64,000 bases of DNA from Obelidium mucronatum. Lineage: Eukaryota > Chytridiomycota > Chytridiomycetes > Chytridiales > Chytriomycetaceae. Numbering within the stretch: position 1 is the stretch's first letter; the number at the start of each line of letters is the position of its first letter. Made by a program: the position numbers and the translations under genes. Positions 54,925-64,000 of the stretch are shown here, in pieces. The stretch is taken from assembly GCA_025765595.1 (NCBI GenBank), contig JAIVFH010000036.1, positions 248,001 through 312,000 on the forward strand. The letters are read 5' to 3'. The notes beneath the pieces are model-generated. The model had not been told where the DNA came from. It did no database searches and saw nothing but the letters and a program-made list of their open reading frames with translations.

Positions 54925-55679
54925 AAACAACACCAAATACCCCAAATGATCCCACCAATCCTTCCTCATCAAATAAACTTTTGGAAGAACCATTGATGGA
55001 ACTTCCTCTGGATCAAATGCGTATTGATCAAGATGCAGAGGTAAATATTCTGTTTTCATCAAAACTGTTTTAATCAATTCACAAAGAACTCCTTTTGCGA
55101 TGACGCAGAAATAGCTCAACCGTGCTTATTGGCTGCCAAACAATATGAGCGCAGCTATAAAATCAAAACACAAGAAGCTAAAGAGGAGCAAGTAAAACTG
55201 GCCTTCTTATGCAGCTATGCTTGCTAAATTCTTTTTCTCAATTATTTGAAATGATTTTCTAATTGAATGATATTCTAATTGACTTGGGCCCATCAGTCTT
55301 GTGTCTGATCAATGCGATTCTGAAACTCGCGCTACCACAGACACCAAGATTCCAAAAAATGTGTCGAAAAGCCGTCAAGCTCACTGGTCAGCCTGTTAAC
55401 TCCAGCAGCACCACCACAGTCAAACAAACCTGCTTCCACTGACTCAGCTCCTCCTGCTGAAACTGCAACTGACAAAGATACTGCAGAATCTCCCAACAAA
55501 GACACGGCAAAAACTGCCAAGGATGCCCCTCCTGCTGCCGCTCCAACCACCAAGCCAAAACCAGCCAGAGGCACCAAGTGGCAGAAATATTCACCATTTC
55601 CCAGAGTCAGAAAATCCCACACCCGTCCCAAAGAAATAAAAGTCCCCAACAAGCAGTCAAGCCTGACCCGGATCTATTG
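54925..55679 (+). pseudogene. Exons of an unidentified, probably broken gene on the plus strand
   Basis: Seen: exon 54925-55040 encodes TTPNTPNDPTNPSSSNKLLE and ends RIDQDAE. The next exon, 55087-55191, encodes NSFCDDAEIAQPCLLAAKQYE and ends AKEEQ; both splice sites fit. A third, Pro/Thr/Ala/Lys-rich stretch (about 55,390-55,676) reads STDSAPPAETATDKDTAESP and PKPARGTKWQKYSPFP, but the frame does not join it to the exons without a 1-2-nt change. A 30-nt direct repeat (TCTTTTTTAGAAACAACACC, 54,888 and 54,918) duplicates the first acceptor. No homologue is recognised; the low-complexity part would be disordered. It runs antisense to copy 1 of the peptidase. Confidence 0.4.
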
Positions 55680-56269
55680 ATTGCTAAGAATAAGGGTTTT
55701 TTTATTGATGCGTTTGAAGGAACTTTCGACAGACAATGACTGTGTTATTATTGAACACACAGTTGAGCCTGTCTTTGGAATCTGTGGATGGGTTTGCGAA
55801 CTTGGTGTGGATGGGGACTCTGGTCCTGGTACTGGGAGTGATGGTGCTCCTGAAGAATCAGTAGCTGCAAATAACAATGAGTAGGCAAGTTTGGACATTA
55901 GCTAACGCCTGGTTGGGGGAGGGATACAGTTGAGGGGTTTGGGTGCGTTAGGAACTTTGGCTGGAAATGGAGTTGAACCACAGGCCAAACTGGCAGGGGT
56001 GGACAATCCTGGTGAAAAATTGTTGGAAAATGAGATGCCAGCTCGCCCCACCTCCTGTCAACAGCACCACAGGCCAACGGTGGTGACAAGTGAAAGCAAC
56101 TGGACCATTTTGATGCCCAGGTAATGGGCGTTTATTCAACATTGATGAGCATTGAGAGCACCACAAAAACAACTCTGTTTTATCAAACAGACAAATTCAT
56201 GGAGGAATACTGTTACGGGTGAATTTGTTTTATTGGCTTGAATTCTTTCAGATTGTTCTAATCAGTGAT

Positions 56270-57336
56270 TTTACAATAATCAGATATCAAAAAATTGGAG
56301 AAAGAGATGCAGCTATACTACAAAGTGCCAGTGGAATGCCACTTGATGAGGACGACCCATGCTATGTCAAGGCAAATTATTCACGCCTGCTTACAGAGTC
56401 ACCACCACAGCAGTGGAGTGCAAGGACTTACATTCCCGGCTCTGAAGTTTCATTCCTAGGTCTAGCTGCCCATTGTGAAGTGGGAAATAAGGCTGACATT
56501 CCAAAGTTGGCTGACAACTGTTGGTGCAAGAGACAATCTGTCAAGCCCCAGTATCAAAGCAAGTCGCCTGTTGGCATCTTATTTTGCAAATGCCAACTGT
56601 TTCCCCCCAAATCAAAACTACACACTTTGCCCACCTATGTAGACGGAGTCAAACCGCAATACAAGTTTTTTGACCAACTGTGTGCCAAAGTAGCTCAGCA
56701 GCTGTGTGGAACAGAGAACCGAGCTTGCCTCCTTTGCTTGTTGTTCCACGTCAATCTAGCAGTTGATTGCTCTTCTGACTAGGTAAGTGTCTACTTGTTT
56801 CCAATTTAACCACCTTCCTTTTATTCCAAAACGCGTACACCTACATGAGATTTGCTTTCCCACAGCTGCCTACATCAAAGGTTTCTGCCATTCTGTCCAC
56901 TTAGTTCAACTTGCAAGAAATGTGCTACATGAGGGTTAGTTGTCTTGCATCAGTTTCACCTCTATCTGAAAGTAACTGCTCTTTTCCGGGGCATACTATG
57001 CTGGGGTTTGTTGAAAGTGACCGTGAAGGTTTTGACTACTTGCACCGTTACATGCGAGCTGCAAAACTTGTTGATTTGTTTGGCGGTGATAGTTGTTCTG
57101 TAGTTGCTGATAACTTGGAATACATTGTGGACATGCCTTTGGAGAGTTAGGAGGAATATAACATAAGAGAAATTGGTGACTCTACTGTAGTGAAGGAAAC
57201 CTCCACTGTGCTTGCCGAGAGGAACAATCCCTGGGGTATCAAAGGCATTCCCATTGATCTTTATCTGGCGGAGTGGGATTCCAGTAAATATGCTGATTCT
57301 AGTTCAATGAGTGAGATGGGCTCGTTGGATGGGTAA
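56270..57336 (+). pseudogene. Unidentified ORF remnants with in-frame TAG stops
   Basis: Seen: exon about 56,285-56,782 reads YQKIGERDAAILQSASGMPL through VKPQYKFFDQLCAKVAQQL and stops at TAG directly before a good donor (GTAAGT). After the intron a frame from about 56,877 reads SESNCSFPGHTMLGFVES and GFDYLHRYMRAAKLVDLFGG. It passes a TAG at about 57,148 and goes on with EEYNIREIGDSTVVKE to a TAA at 57336. Each TAG could come from CAG by one C-to-T change. No domain is recognised; several Cys pairs are present but not in a familiar order. Inference: one degraded gene. Confidence 0.4.
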
Positions 57337-57397
57337 ATTAGTTTTTAGAGTAAGTAAGAATAAAGAGTACTTGTTAGGAATCAATCCTGAAGAGTCA

Positions 57398-57478
57398 TGA
57401 AACCGGACGAAACCGGGGATGGAACCTAGTGCCTCCAGATTGCTAGGCCCCAACATTACCAATAGGCTATGCAACTCA
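57398..57478 (-). other. tRNA-like sequence (possible SINE head or degraded tRNA)
   Basis: On the minus strand TAGCCTATTGG resembles a pol III A box, and GGTTCCATCCC about 34 nt downstream resembles a B box (GGTTCGANTCC) with one or two differences. A GCCT...AGGC stem lies between them, in the place of an anticodon stem, though the loop is too long for a normal tRNA. No intact tRNA fold was found. A tRNA-derived SINE promoter or a decayed tRNA would both look like this. Confidence 0.35.
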
Positions 57479-57849
57479 TGTTATTTGTTGAGTTTCACTG
57501 GAGGCCTTATCAGTTTCTAACAGTACCTGTCGTTATTGATTCCTTCACAGTGTACAGAGGCCCCCAGCCTGAAAGTTTCAGTCTTCCTGGAGTGGCCGTT
57601 GGTTTTGTTGCAGTTGATTCCTGCGCAGTTAATTCTTGTGTCTGTAATCCAAAAAATAAGAACTGTAGGCACTTCCCCCTTCCCCTCAATCATCCATCTT
57701 TGGATCATATGGTGGGTCCTTAATAACCTGCACTGCATCCGTCTTGATTTCATCAAGCTCCAACCCAACACTATGAACCAGCTCCTCAAACTCCTTACCC
57801 AATCCCTTTACCAACTCCCTTTTGTTTATGTTGAGTTTGCGACATATGT

Positions 57850-58749
57850 TCAAGCCTGGAGGAATCTCATTCGCAATGACCCTTCAAAGCGACGAGCTTG
57901 GCAACGTGACAAGCCACCATTGGGTGGAAGACCCAAATAAAACAAAAGGAATGCAATGCAGCGGTAAGCACAATTGTCAGATGTTGTCTTCCATTGACCA
58001 CGTACAAGCTTCGCATTTGACGAGAGGTCAACTTGCTCAACAAGTTTACAGCAGGCAAAGACCACAGATCCCCTGTGTAGTGTGGTTGAAAAAGAATGAC
58101 AGAGGTGGCTTCAACAACAACACTGGTGGAATGAGCTGGAATGGTCTTTGTCTGACTACAGTTTTTTTTAACAGCTTGTATTTCCCACCAACAAAAAAAC
58201 CACAACTTACTTTTTCATTGTGTCATAAACAACCTGCACAGCGCACACTCCAAGAGTTTCCACTAGAGCTTCCATTTCCTTGGCAACAGCTGCACTAGGG
58301 TACACTGCTGCATCTCCATAGTTTGGCAGATCCACATATTGTTTCATTTGTTTCATGGTTGTGAAACAAATGGACTTCTCCATTAGGTATGGCAGTAAAC
58401 AAATAGGGATTCTTGATCAAAATTCGGAAACGGGGAGGCCCGTCTTGATTGGATCAAGAAGTAGGAGTGGGGCGTTCTTGCGCAACTCATTCATGGAGAA
58501 GGGGGGGAGAGATGGGAGGTTGTCGGGGAGGCCCGATTGCGGTAGGTTGAAGAGCGTGTGCATTCTGTTGAGAAGGTCTTTGGCAGCCTGGAGATGGATG
58601 CTGTGGGGATTGCTGCTTGCTTCAACAATGCTCTCTCCAAAGACTGCTGCATCTGCTGCAGAGGCTTTCCTGGCTGCTTTGGTTCCAAGCTGTTTGCGTG
58701 GCGCCTTTCCTCCAGTGGATTTACAAGCACTCTGCTTTGTTTTTGCCAT
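57850..58749 (-). pseudogene. Histone H3-tail-bearing adenain/Ulp1-like peptidase, copy 2 (one TGA, one frameshift)
   Basis: Seen: ATG 58749 opens [20 protein letters not shown], then [10 protein letters not shown], a close copy of the histone H3 tail with K4, K9, K14, K18, K23 and K27 in place. The histone fold does not follow. The frame continues ([31 protein letters not shown]), meets a TGA at 58417, then stays open through YVDLPNYGDAAVYPSA and VETLGVCAVQ. A splice near 58,211/58,157 leads to IPAHSTSVVVEATSVILFQPH and YVVNGRQ. A one-base shift later, SDNCAYRCIAFLLFYLG reads on to a stop at 57850. Copy 1 matches it along most of this length. Known: adenain/Ulp1 peptidases have His, Gln and Cys spaced like this. 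Inference: a chromatin mimic joined to a ubiquitin-type peptidase, now damaged. Confidence 0.6.
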
Positions 58750-59135
58750 TTTGATTGTGAAAAATAAAATAGACATAATTTCAATTCACCCCCAACAACC
58801 ACACTATTCACCCCCAACATGAGCTACCATTTTAAACATGAGCTATTAGTAATATATATTAACCAAAAACACGCTCAAAACCGCGACAGGTAGCGAGATT
58901 CTGGTGTGTTGGGGAAACCAACACCAGCTCACAACTCCTCCAATTGGGCCCCAATTTGAAAATTGAAAGAGAATAATTTCCATTTAATGTAATAAGAATA
59001 ATGTATATTTATTGTAACCACATTCAAAAGTGATTGGGAAATAGCAATGTTGCTCATTAATAAATCTCATTTTACACCTAACCCTAAATCTCATGTGTAA
59101 AATGAGATTTATTGACAACGAAAAAAAACTCAAAA

Positions 59136-59341
59136 ATGACCACACCAACCAACCAACCACCAACGCAAGACCAACACCATCACTGCTGGCACTGCACTGC
59201 TCCCTGCAATGTGGCTTATTCCACCAACCAAGTGGTTTCGGAACCTATGATCCTGGGGCTCTGCAGTGGCAGCTGTAGACAAACAGCCTGGTTTGACAGG
59301 CCTCAGTACTAGCCACCCATCTGCACCCTCTGCTCTCTTTG
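59136..59341 (+). pseudogene. Short Cys-rich zinc-binding-like exon
   Basis: Seen: ATG 59136, MTTPTNQPPTQDQHHHCWHC, then TAPCNVAY, LGLCSGSCRQTAWFD and, past an in-frame TAG, PPICTLC up to a good donor (GTAAGT at 59342). The Cys pairs (C-x2-C, C, C-x3-C, C-x2-C) suggest a RING- or PHD-like metal-binding unit, but the spacing fits no family I can name. The TAG could be CAG changed by C-to-T. Downstream exons were not found. Confidence 0.35.
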
Positions 59342-59869
59342 GTAAGTGGTATAATTTTATCAGCACAATGTCCCAGCCAGAGCTTATGTTTGTTCATACC
59401 TAGTCTGCTGCTTGGCACCTGACTTCAAAACTAAAGACCAATTGTGAAAACGCGCTCTGATTAGCCAAAACCTAGTCTTTTAACGGTAAATAGTGCAGGG
59501 TTTTATTTTATTTGATGGGGCAATCTCCAAAAGTGCTGACTTTAAGTTTGACAGTTTACAACACTCATGATAAATCAGAAATGCGAAAATACCAAATAAC
59601 AACGCTGTTCTTTCATAAAGTCTTTTATAAAGACTGGAATCCAAGGTCCAATATTGCTTCACTACTGAATTGTGCATTTGGATTTGGAACCTCAAACAAA
59701 ACATCCTCACACTCCACACAACACCATTAATTAAAGGTATAGATTACTAACTTGGAATTGAATATTGTGCAATATTAACAACTTCAGGTAGGCTGTTTGA
59801 CTCTTGTTTACCTAAACTGTCCATCTGGTTTCTTTGGTGAGCAACCAAGATTCTGGTGTCGCGTTGGTC

Positions 59870-60735
59870 AACCTGGGGAGAGATGGGGATTGTAACTTTT
59901 GAGTCCACCAGAGCCCTTGTCACGCTGACCTTGAAGTTGGGGACACTGGCATTGGCAGTTGTTGCGATTTATCTCGCTGCCTATGCAAACTAGTTTGTTT
60001 GGCTGGTGGTGTCAATGGCCATATTGTGACTATAATCCCTGGATTGCCTACGCTCTGAAACTGAGTTTTTGACTCTGTTTCCAATTGTTCTTTTGAATGA
60101 ATTTATTCCTCACACCTCCATATCCATCTCCCTCTCTCCTATATATGGGCACTCGATATAAGCCAAGGACACCAGCAAATGCAGGTGTTGTGATTTTCAC
60201 ACACTGCGTGGGCAACCAGTTTATCAAGAATGATTGTGGCTGGTGGTGTCGTCTTTTGGCTTCTATTGAGTTTTATGGATTGGTTCTGGAGTTTTGGATC
60301 CCCAAGCTCCTGTATTGTGGCCAGATTTTATTCATGGTAAAGCCATTTTTTTTTGGTTTTGTTTTTAAATCTAAGGGGTTATTAAATCTTCCAATTTACA
60401 ATAGGCTGTTTTACTGCTGTTGCTCTGCTATTTATTGTTGGTCCATCCTTGTGGGTATGAGGCAGACAGGATAGCAGAGTTGTGTTGGTCTGTCTGGGGG
60501 AGGAGGGGGCTGTATTCTTTGAGCCTGCCTACGCCTTTGCCAAGCCAGGCTCTGAAGCCTTGGACTCCAGGCAATGCAGATGTCCTCACACGCGCTGCAT
60601 TGACAACCAGTATGTTGAGAATTCTCTCAGCTGGTGGTGTCTTTGTCTTCTGTTTGGTTTGGGGTGAATCCCTTGATTGGCTACACACTTGAAACTTTTA
60701 TGTTTCCATGATTTGTTCTCTTGAATGAATCTCTC
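59870..60735. repeat. Three diverged direct repeats
   Basis: Three segments (about 59,870-60,120; 60,150-60,330; 60,480-60,735) share the order: GGCAATGCAG-like block, CAACCAGT-like block, (G/A)GCTGGTGGTGTC, then, in the first and third, GATTG-CTAC...CTGAAACT...TTTCCA...TTGTTCT-TTGAATGAAT. The second and third also encode similar short peptides (NQFIKNDCGWWC and NQYVENSLSWWC). They look like tandem copies of one degraded sequence. Confidence 0.55.
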
Positions 60736-61243
60736 TCTCTTTAACTACTGCCATGTCTCTAATCAGAGTCATAGCGGGAGCAAAGGGGTTGAGGACGCAA
60801 CTGGTTTGAAGAAGGACATCACCCAATTCCAACAGCTTGCAATGGAGTCTTTTGATTCTGTGTCCCAAATTGGGCTGTTTGGTAAAGACATGTGGGCGAA
60901 TTGTAGGTAATCTCATAACCAAAACAGTTTATTGCAACAAGGTGAATGTTAAAAGGCCAATTTTATAGAGGGGTTATCTATGGAGCGTTTGAATCAAAAA
61001 GGAGAAAATTTTCTCCTTCATCAAAATCAAGTCAAAATTTTAGTCTTGTTTGAAAATTGGCCAAAAAAAGTAGCCAAAAACTACGATACGACACTTTCAC
61101 CCACCCCTGAAATTAAAACACTTTCAAAACAGCATGCAGCACCCTTGTAGCAACCCCAAGGCCAACCACGTGAGTAATAGATACTTGAGTTTGACTTGGT
61201 TATGGGCCCTGTGCACTGACAAACATTTGATGCACACAAACAG
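60736..61243. other. No gene resolved
   Basis: About 500 bp with only short frames. An open stretch ending CWANCR-like at about 60,725-60,910 has splice-like edges, but nothing in it resembles a known protein. AT-rich between 60,950 and 61,080. Confidence 0.3.
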
Positions 61244-62141
61244 ATGCCAGCCCCTTTGACGACAACCGCCATCACTCCTTGCTTGCAAGATCATCAAAAA
61301 GTGCAACCCATGGTACTCCTTGACTGTCTGTTCAAGTGGGGCTGTCGCGAGACACCCCTCCCCTTGTCTCCAAAAACAAGGCTTACAACAACACAAGCTG
61401 CAACACAGTCGATGCCAGCAATGCAACCACTACTTCAACAACATTACACAGTCAAGTCTGATCCTGTGGTATGTGATCTGGTGTTTTTGGGTTGATAGGG
61501 GGGTGCTTGTTCTAAGTTACAACTTAAAATTTTTTTAAGTCCTTCTCCTCCGCGTCCAAACAATCAAAAGTGTTTGGCATCTCTGCTTGCATCAAAACTA
61601 AGGTGCATGTCCAGCTTTTCGACAGGTCGTCTCTCACTCTGTCAGTGGGCCCTGGTACTACTATTGGTGATGCAAGACGCACAATATATTCAAAGACTGG
61701 GATTCCCATGTGTTGCAGCCATTTATAATTTCAATCCAAAGTATTAAGAGACTGTTTGTTGCTGTCAAGTTTTTTTTTTGGTTCGTCTTGCATAAGAACC
61801 CTAACTTACATTACTGCTTTATAGATTGTGGGGTTGATTCTATCTCACGACTCACCTTATCGTCGTATTTGCCTGGAGGCAGCACCAGGAGGAAAGCTCA
61901 AAGACTGTTTGATGGTGGAGGTCCTTCTAATCCACCTCCAGTTGTTCCGCACCCAGTTGTTGATGCCCCCGTTCCTCCACCCACCTCATTATCTACAACC
62001 AAACAACCATTGTTGGGCAAAGGAAAAGAAAGAGCTGTTGGCCTTGTGGTTGGCCTTGTACTTGAGGCCATCACCCAACCACCACCACTGCCAAAACACA
62101 CGAGGGCTCAAGAGAAGGAGGACTCCAACAAAAAATCAAAA
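61244..62141 (+). pseudogene. Ubiquitin-like domain protein, split by an intron, one in-frame TAA
   Basis: Seen: exon 61244-61468 (open, phase 0) joins exon 61540-61753 across a 71-nt intron. The second exon begins SFSSASKQSKVFGIS and continues VHVQLFDRSSLTLSVGPG and TTIGDARRTIYSKTGIP, matching the first half of the ubiquitin fold (strand, strand, Thr-Ile-x-Asp/Asn helix, Lys-x-Gly-Ile-Pro). After CCSHL comes TAA (61726), then FQSKVLRDY. An intron 61754-61824 joins CGVDSISRLTLSSYLPGG, which fits the last strand and Gly-Gly of ubiquitin. A disordered tail (GPSNPPPVVPHPVVDAPVPP) follows to a donor at 62142. The loop before the last strand is shorter than in ubiquitin. Known: terminal Gly-Gly is the cleavage and conjugation site. 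The stop may make it a pseudogene; CAA to TAA explains it. Confidence 0.65.
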
Positions 62142-62440
62142 GTAAACAAATGTTCACTTTTTTACCATCAACCACAACACTTGCTTATTTTTTTCCTTAC
62201 TTCAACGCCAATTCTGACATACCCACCCTTCCTGCTGGCTCATTAATAGTAAATGCCAATGGAACTGTAGCCCCTGCTCCCCCCCATCTTGTCCAATGCT
62301 ATGCTTGGAAATACGACATTTTTATTTGATCGGGGGGGTCTCAGCAGAAATGTCAAGACTTTTTAGCCCATCTTGACACCAGTCTTGACGTATTCAACAA
62401 CTTGGAAACTTGCCTTGCCGAGTTTTTCTAAGTTTTCCAG

Positions 62441-63892
62441 TTTGAACACCCTGCCAAGAACGCGCTGATTCAAATCAAGGAGGTGATCCACCATCAGCAG
62501 CAGGTCAACATTGGCAGCGACTCTCTGGACATTGATGGTGGTGTGTTGGTGCCAACCACCAAGTTTGAGGTAGTACCATGCCTGTACAAGTGCCCCCAAG
62601 GCTTTCATGATGGAATCGACCAGTGTTCCTGTTTTACTGGAGATTGGAGCTGGGCAATCAACGACGCATGCCTTGACATGCTACAAGCCAACAGGGACAT
62701 CAGCCACTGCACTCTTCAACAGGCTATTGGACACCCGCAAGCCAATTATCCAAGAATTGTGTTCATGCTCTCGCTCAACTGCTACCTTTATTGTCCAAAG
62801 TTACTGGTGGATTATGGTGTTTGCGCACAACCACTCTTGGGGTCTTCTTCCAAAGCTTGTATGGAAGCCACTCATCAAGCCATGTATGCCATCACACTCA
62901 AGTTGATTTCGAAAGCTGGAAACTACCCCAATCAACAGGAACCTGGGTCCAATACTCCTGAAATTTTGAAACAATTGGTTGCTGGATCGGATGCTAGCCA
63001 GTGTGTCACCAACAAGGGAATCATGAAGATTCTTGGGAATGTTGTCAAAGTGGTGGAGCACTCCATCTTTTCAATCAACCACCCTGCTACAGCTCCCCAC
63101 ATTTGAGTCAGGGGCATTCCCAACTTATAATAAACGCGGTGGTGGCGGCACAGCAAACTGGATTCTGGATCCACCAAAGGCTCCTATGCGGGACAGAGAC
63201 TTGAAGTTGCTGGACTTTCTGGTCTTGACCCAAATCAAGGCTACTGTTGGCTGTCTTACTGGAGTAGACCTATCTGATGAAGAATGTTCTACAGTCTATG
63301 CAAACCTCAAGAATCAAGAAGCCGATCGTGCTTTTGGACCCTGGTTGGCAAGACAAAACAACTACCAGACAGCAAATTTGTATCAACTGTCTCTGGCTGA
63401 TGCGGTGGTTCGACTTGGGGCTAAGCAGCAGTGGATACTGAAGAAGACGCTGAGATGGTGGATGCATCTCTGGAGACTTTGCCTGCGGACCCTGTGGCCA
63501 TGGAAGTGGATCCTCCTGTTGTTGAGGATGATCCCAATGGAAATCCCTGCCAGCTTGTGGTTGATAATCAACCAGTCTCTGCAGCTTCCTTCAGTCAAGC
63601 CTGCACTTTGTTCAGTGAGCTCTCTCTACTGGCTAAACTGCTTGGAATTGGCTTGTCACTGGTCAACAAGAAGTTAATCAGCCGGTCCTACAAGATCCAG
63701 CGCGAGGGAGTTCATGTTGTGTTCCAGCGAGCTATGGATAAACTGACTGAGTTGGACAAGTCTCTAGGAACGTGGCATCCAGGAACAGTCATGTACAGAA
63801 TCTATACCAAAGATCCAGGGGGATGGGACTCAGACACTCGGCTTGTTTCTGAAAAAAAGCCCGTGAAAAATTTGTTAGTTGTAACGTTACAG
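62441..63892 (+). pseudogene. Long unidentified ORF set broken by frameshifts
   Basis: Seen: after a good acceptor (TTTTCCAG) a frame runs from FEHPAKNALIQIKEV through KFEVVPCLYKCPQGFHDGID and YPRIVFMLSLNCYLYCPKL to about 63,106. Protein-like sequence goes on in another frame (YNKRGGGGTANWILDPPKAP, LTGVDLSDEECSTVYANL), and near 63,428 a one-base shift leads to VDTEEDAEMVDASLETLPAD and YKIQREGVHVVFQRAMDKL. A last shift near 63,865 gives VSCNVTVKACGCRCDVTSRQ. No domain recognised; several Cys pairs suggest metal binding. Inference: one large protein gene with at least three shifts, by mutation or assembly error. It runs to the window edge. Confidence 0.45.
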
Positions 63893-64000
63893 TGAAGGCT
63901 TGTGGCTGCAGATGTGACGTTACATCAAGGCAGGTATTACGGAAACTTAACAAAATCTATAGTCATGTGTAGCCACAAGTCTTTTACCTTGATTATGGAA

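Noticed and set aside
57822..58298. Plus-strand ORF of 158 codons
   Set aside because: The minus-strand frame aligns with the paralogue at 54 kb, so this plus-strand ORF is taken as a shadow.
53659..61730. Stop-codon recoding (TAG as Gln, TGA as Trp) in this block
   Set aside because: Upstream genes use TGA, TAG and TAA as ordinary stops, and three different stop codons would need recoding. C-to-T decay is simpler. Recoding was not excluded.
63899..63979. Inverted words CTTGTGGCT and AGCCACAAG near the window end, considered as an element terminus
   Set aside because: Only 9 bp, no matching copy at the left side and no target duplication could be seen.
1..64000. CRISPR arrays, bacterial operons, rRNA genes and intact tRNA genes
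   Set aside because: None were seen; intron structure and gene content are eukaryotic.

Overview
The window is nuclear DNA from a eukaryote with compact genes: most genes lie under 150 bp apart and are cut by short GT-AG introns of roughly 50-90 nt. Fungal-type genes (L-threonine aldolase GLY1, TRP4, betaine-lipid synthase BTA1, an MSS51-type MYND protein, F-box/LRR) sit beside genes found only in organisms with a motile flagellum (CFAP70, a SAXO4/PPP1R32-like protein, and ANKRD39- and ERICH2-like proteins). That combination points to a zoosporic fungus, most likely a chytrid. This is inferred from gene content and no database was searched.

Layout. 0.4-2.8 kb: divergent OTU1 deubiquitinase and GPALPP1. 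2.8-4.3 kb: a 1,495-bp non-autonomous PIF/Harbinger-like element with a TTA target duplication. 4.4-7.0 kb: AMPK beta subunit and RRP7. 7.2-12.0 kb: LARP1. 12.1-16.2 kb: a secreted-binding-domain/multi-TM receptor. 16.4-20.4 kb: a Cys/His zinc-finger protein and a SAXO4-like axonemal protein. 20.6-26.4 kb: CSN8, a putative PD-(D/E)XK nuclease, an acidic-repeat HNH-like protein and a PanP-type aspartate decarboxylase. 26.6-32.8 kb: MSS51-like, TRP4, a MerTP-like membrane protein, a PEP-mutase-superfamily enzyme and two small ORFs. 32.9-44.8 kb: CFAP70, homeobox, a ubiquitin-like/zinc-peptidase fusion, ERICH2-like, an unknown, F-box/LRR, threonine aldolase, ANKRD39. 45.0-53.3 kb: BTA1, a CYP152-like P450, an ankyrin protein, and a disordered protein with repeated KPWM motifs and a SUMO-interacting motif.

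53.3-64.0 kb is different. It has few intact genes, diverged internal repeats, a tRNA-like sequence and ORFs broken by single stops. It holds two paralogous genes on the minus strand that resemble adenain/Ulp1-type cysteine peptidases. One of them begins with a close copy of the histone H3 N-terminal tail. On the plus strand there is a ubiquitin-like domain split by an intron and ending in Gly-Gly. The in-frame stops can mostly be explained by C-to-T change. I read this block as a decaying mobile or virus-like element, or its remnant, carrying chromatin- and ubiquitin-related mimics. It is the best candidate here for something undescribed, and its right end may lie outside the window.

Several genes share very short divergent promoters (start codons 6, 37, 45, 86 and 110 bp apart). 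Many introns carry long poly-T runs that always lie on the sense strand of the host gene.
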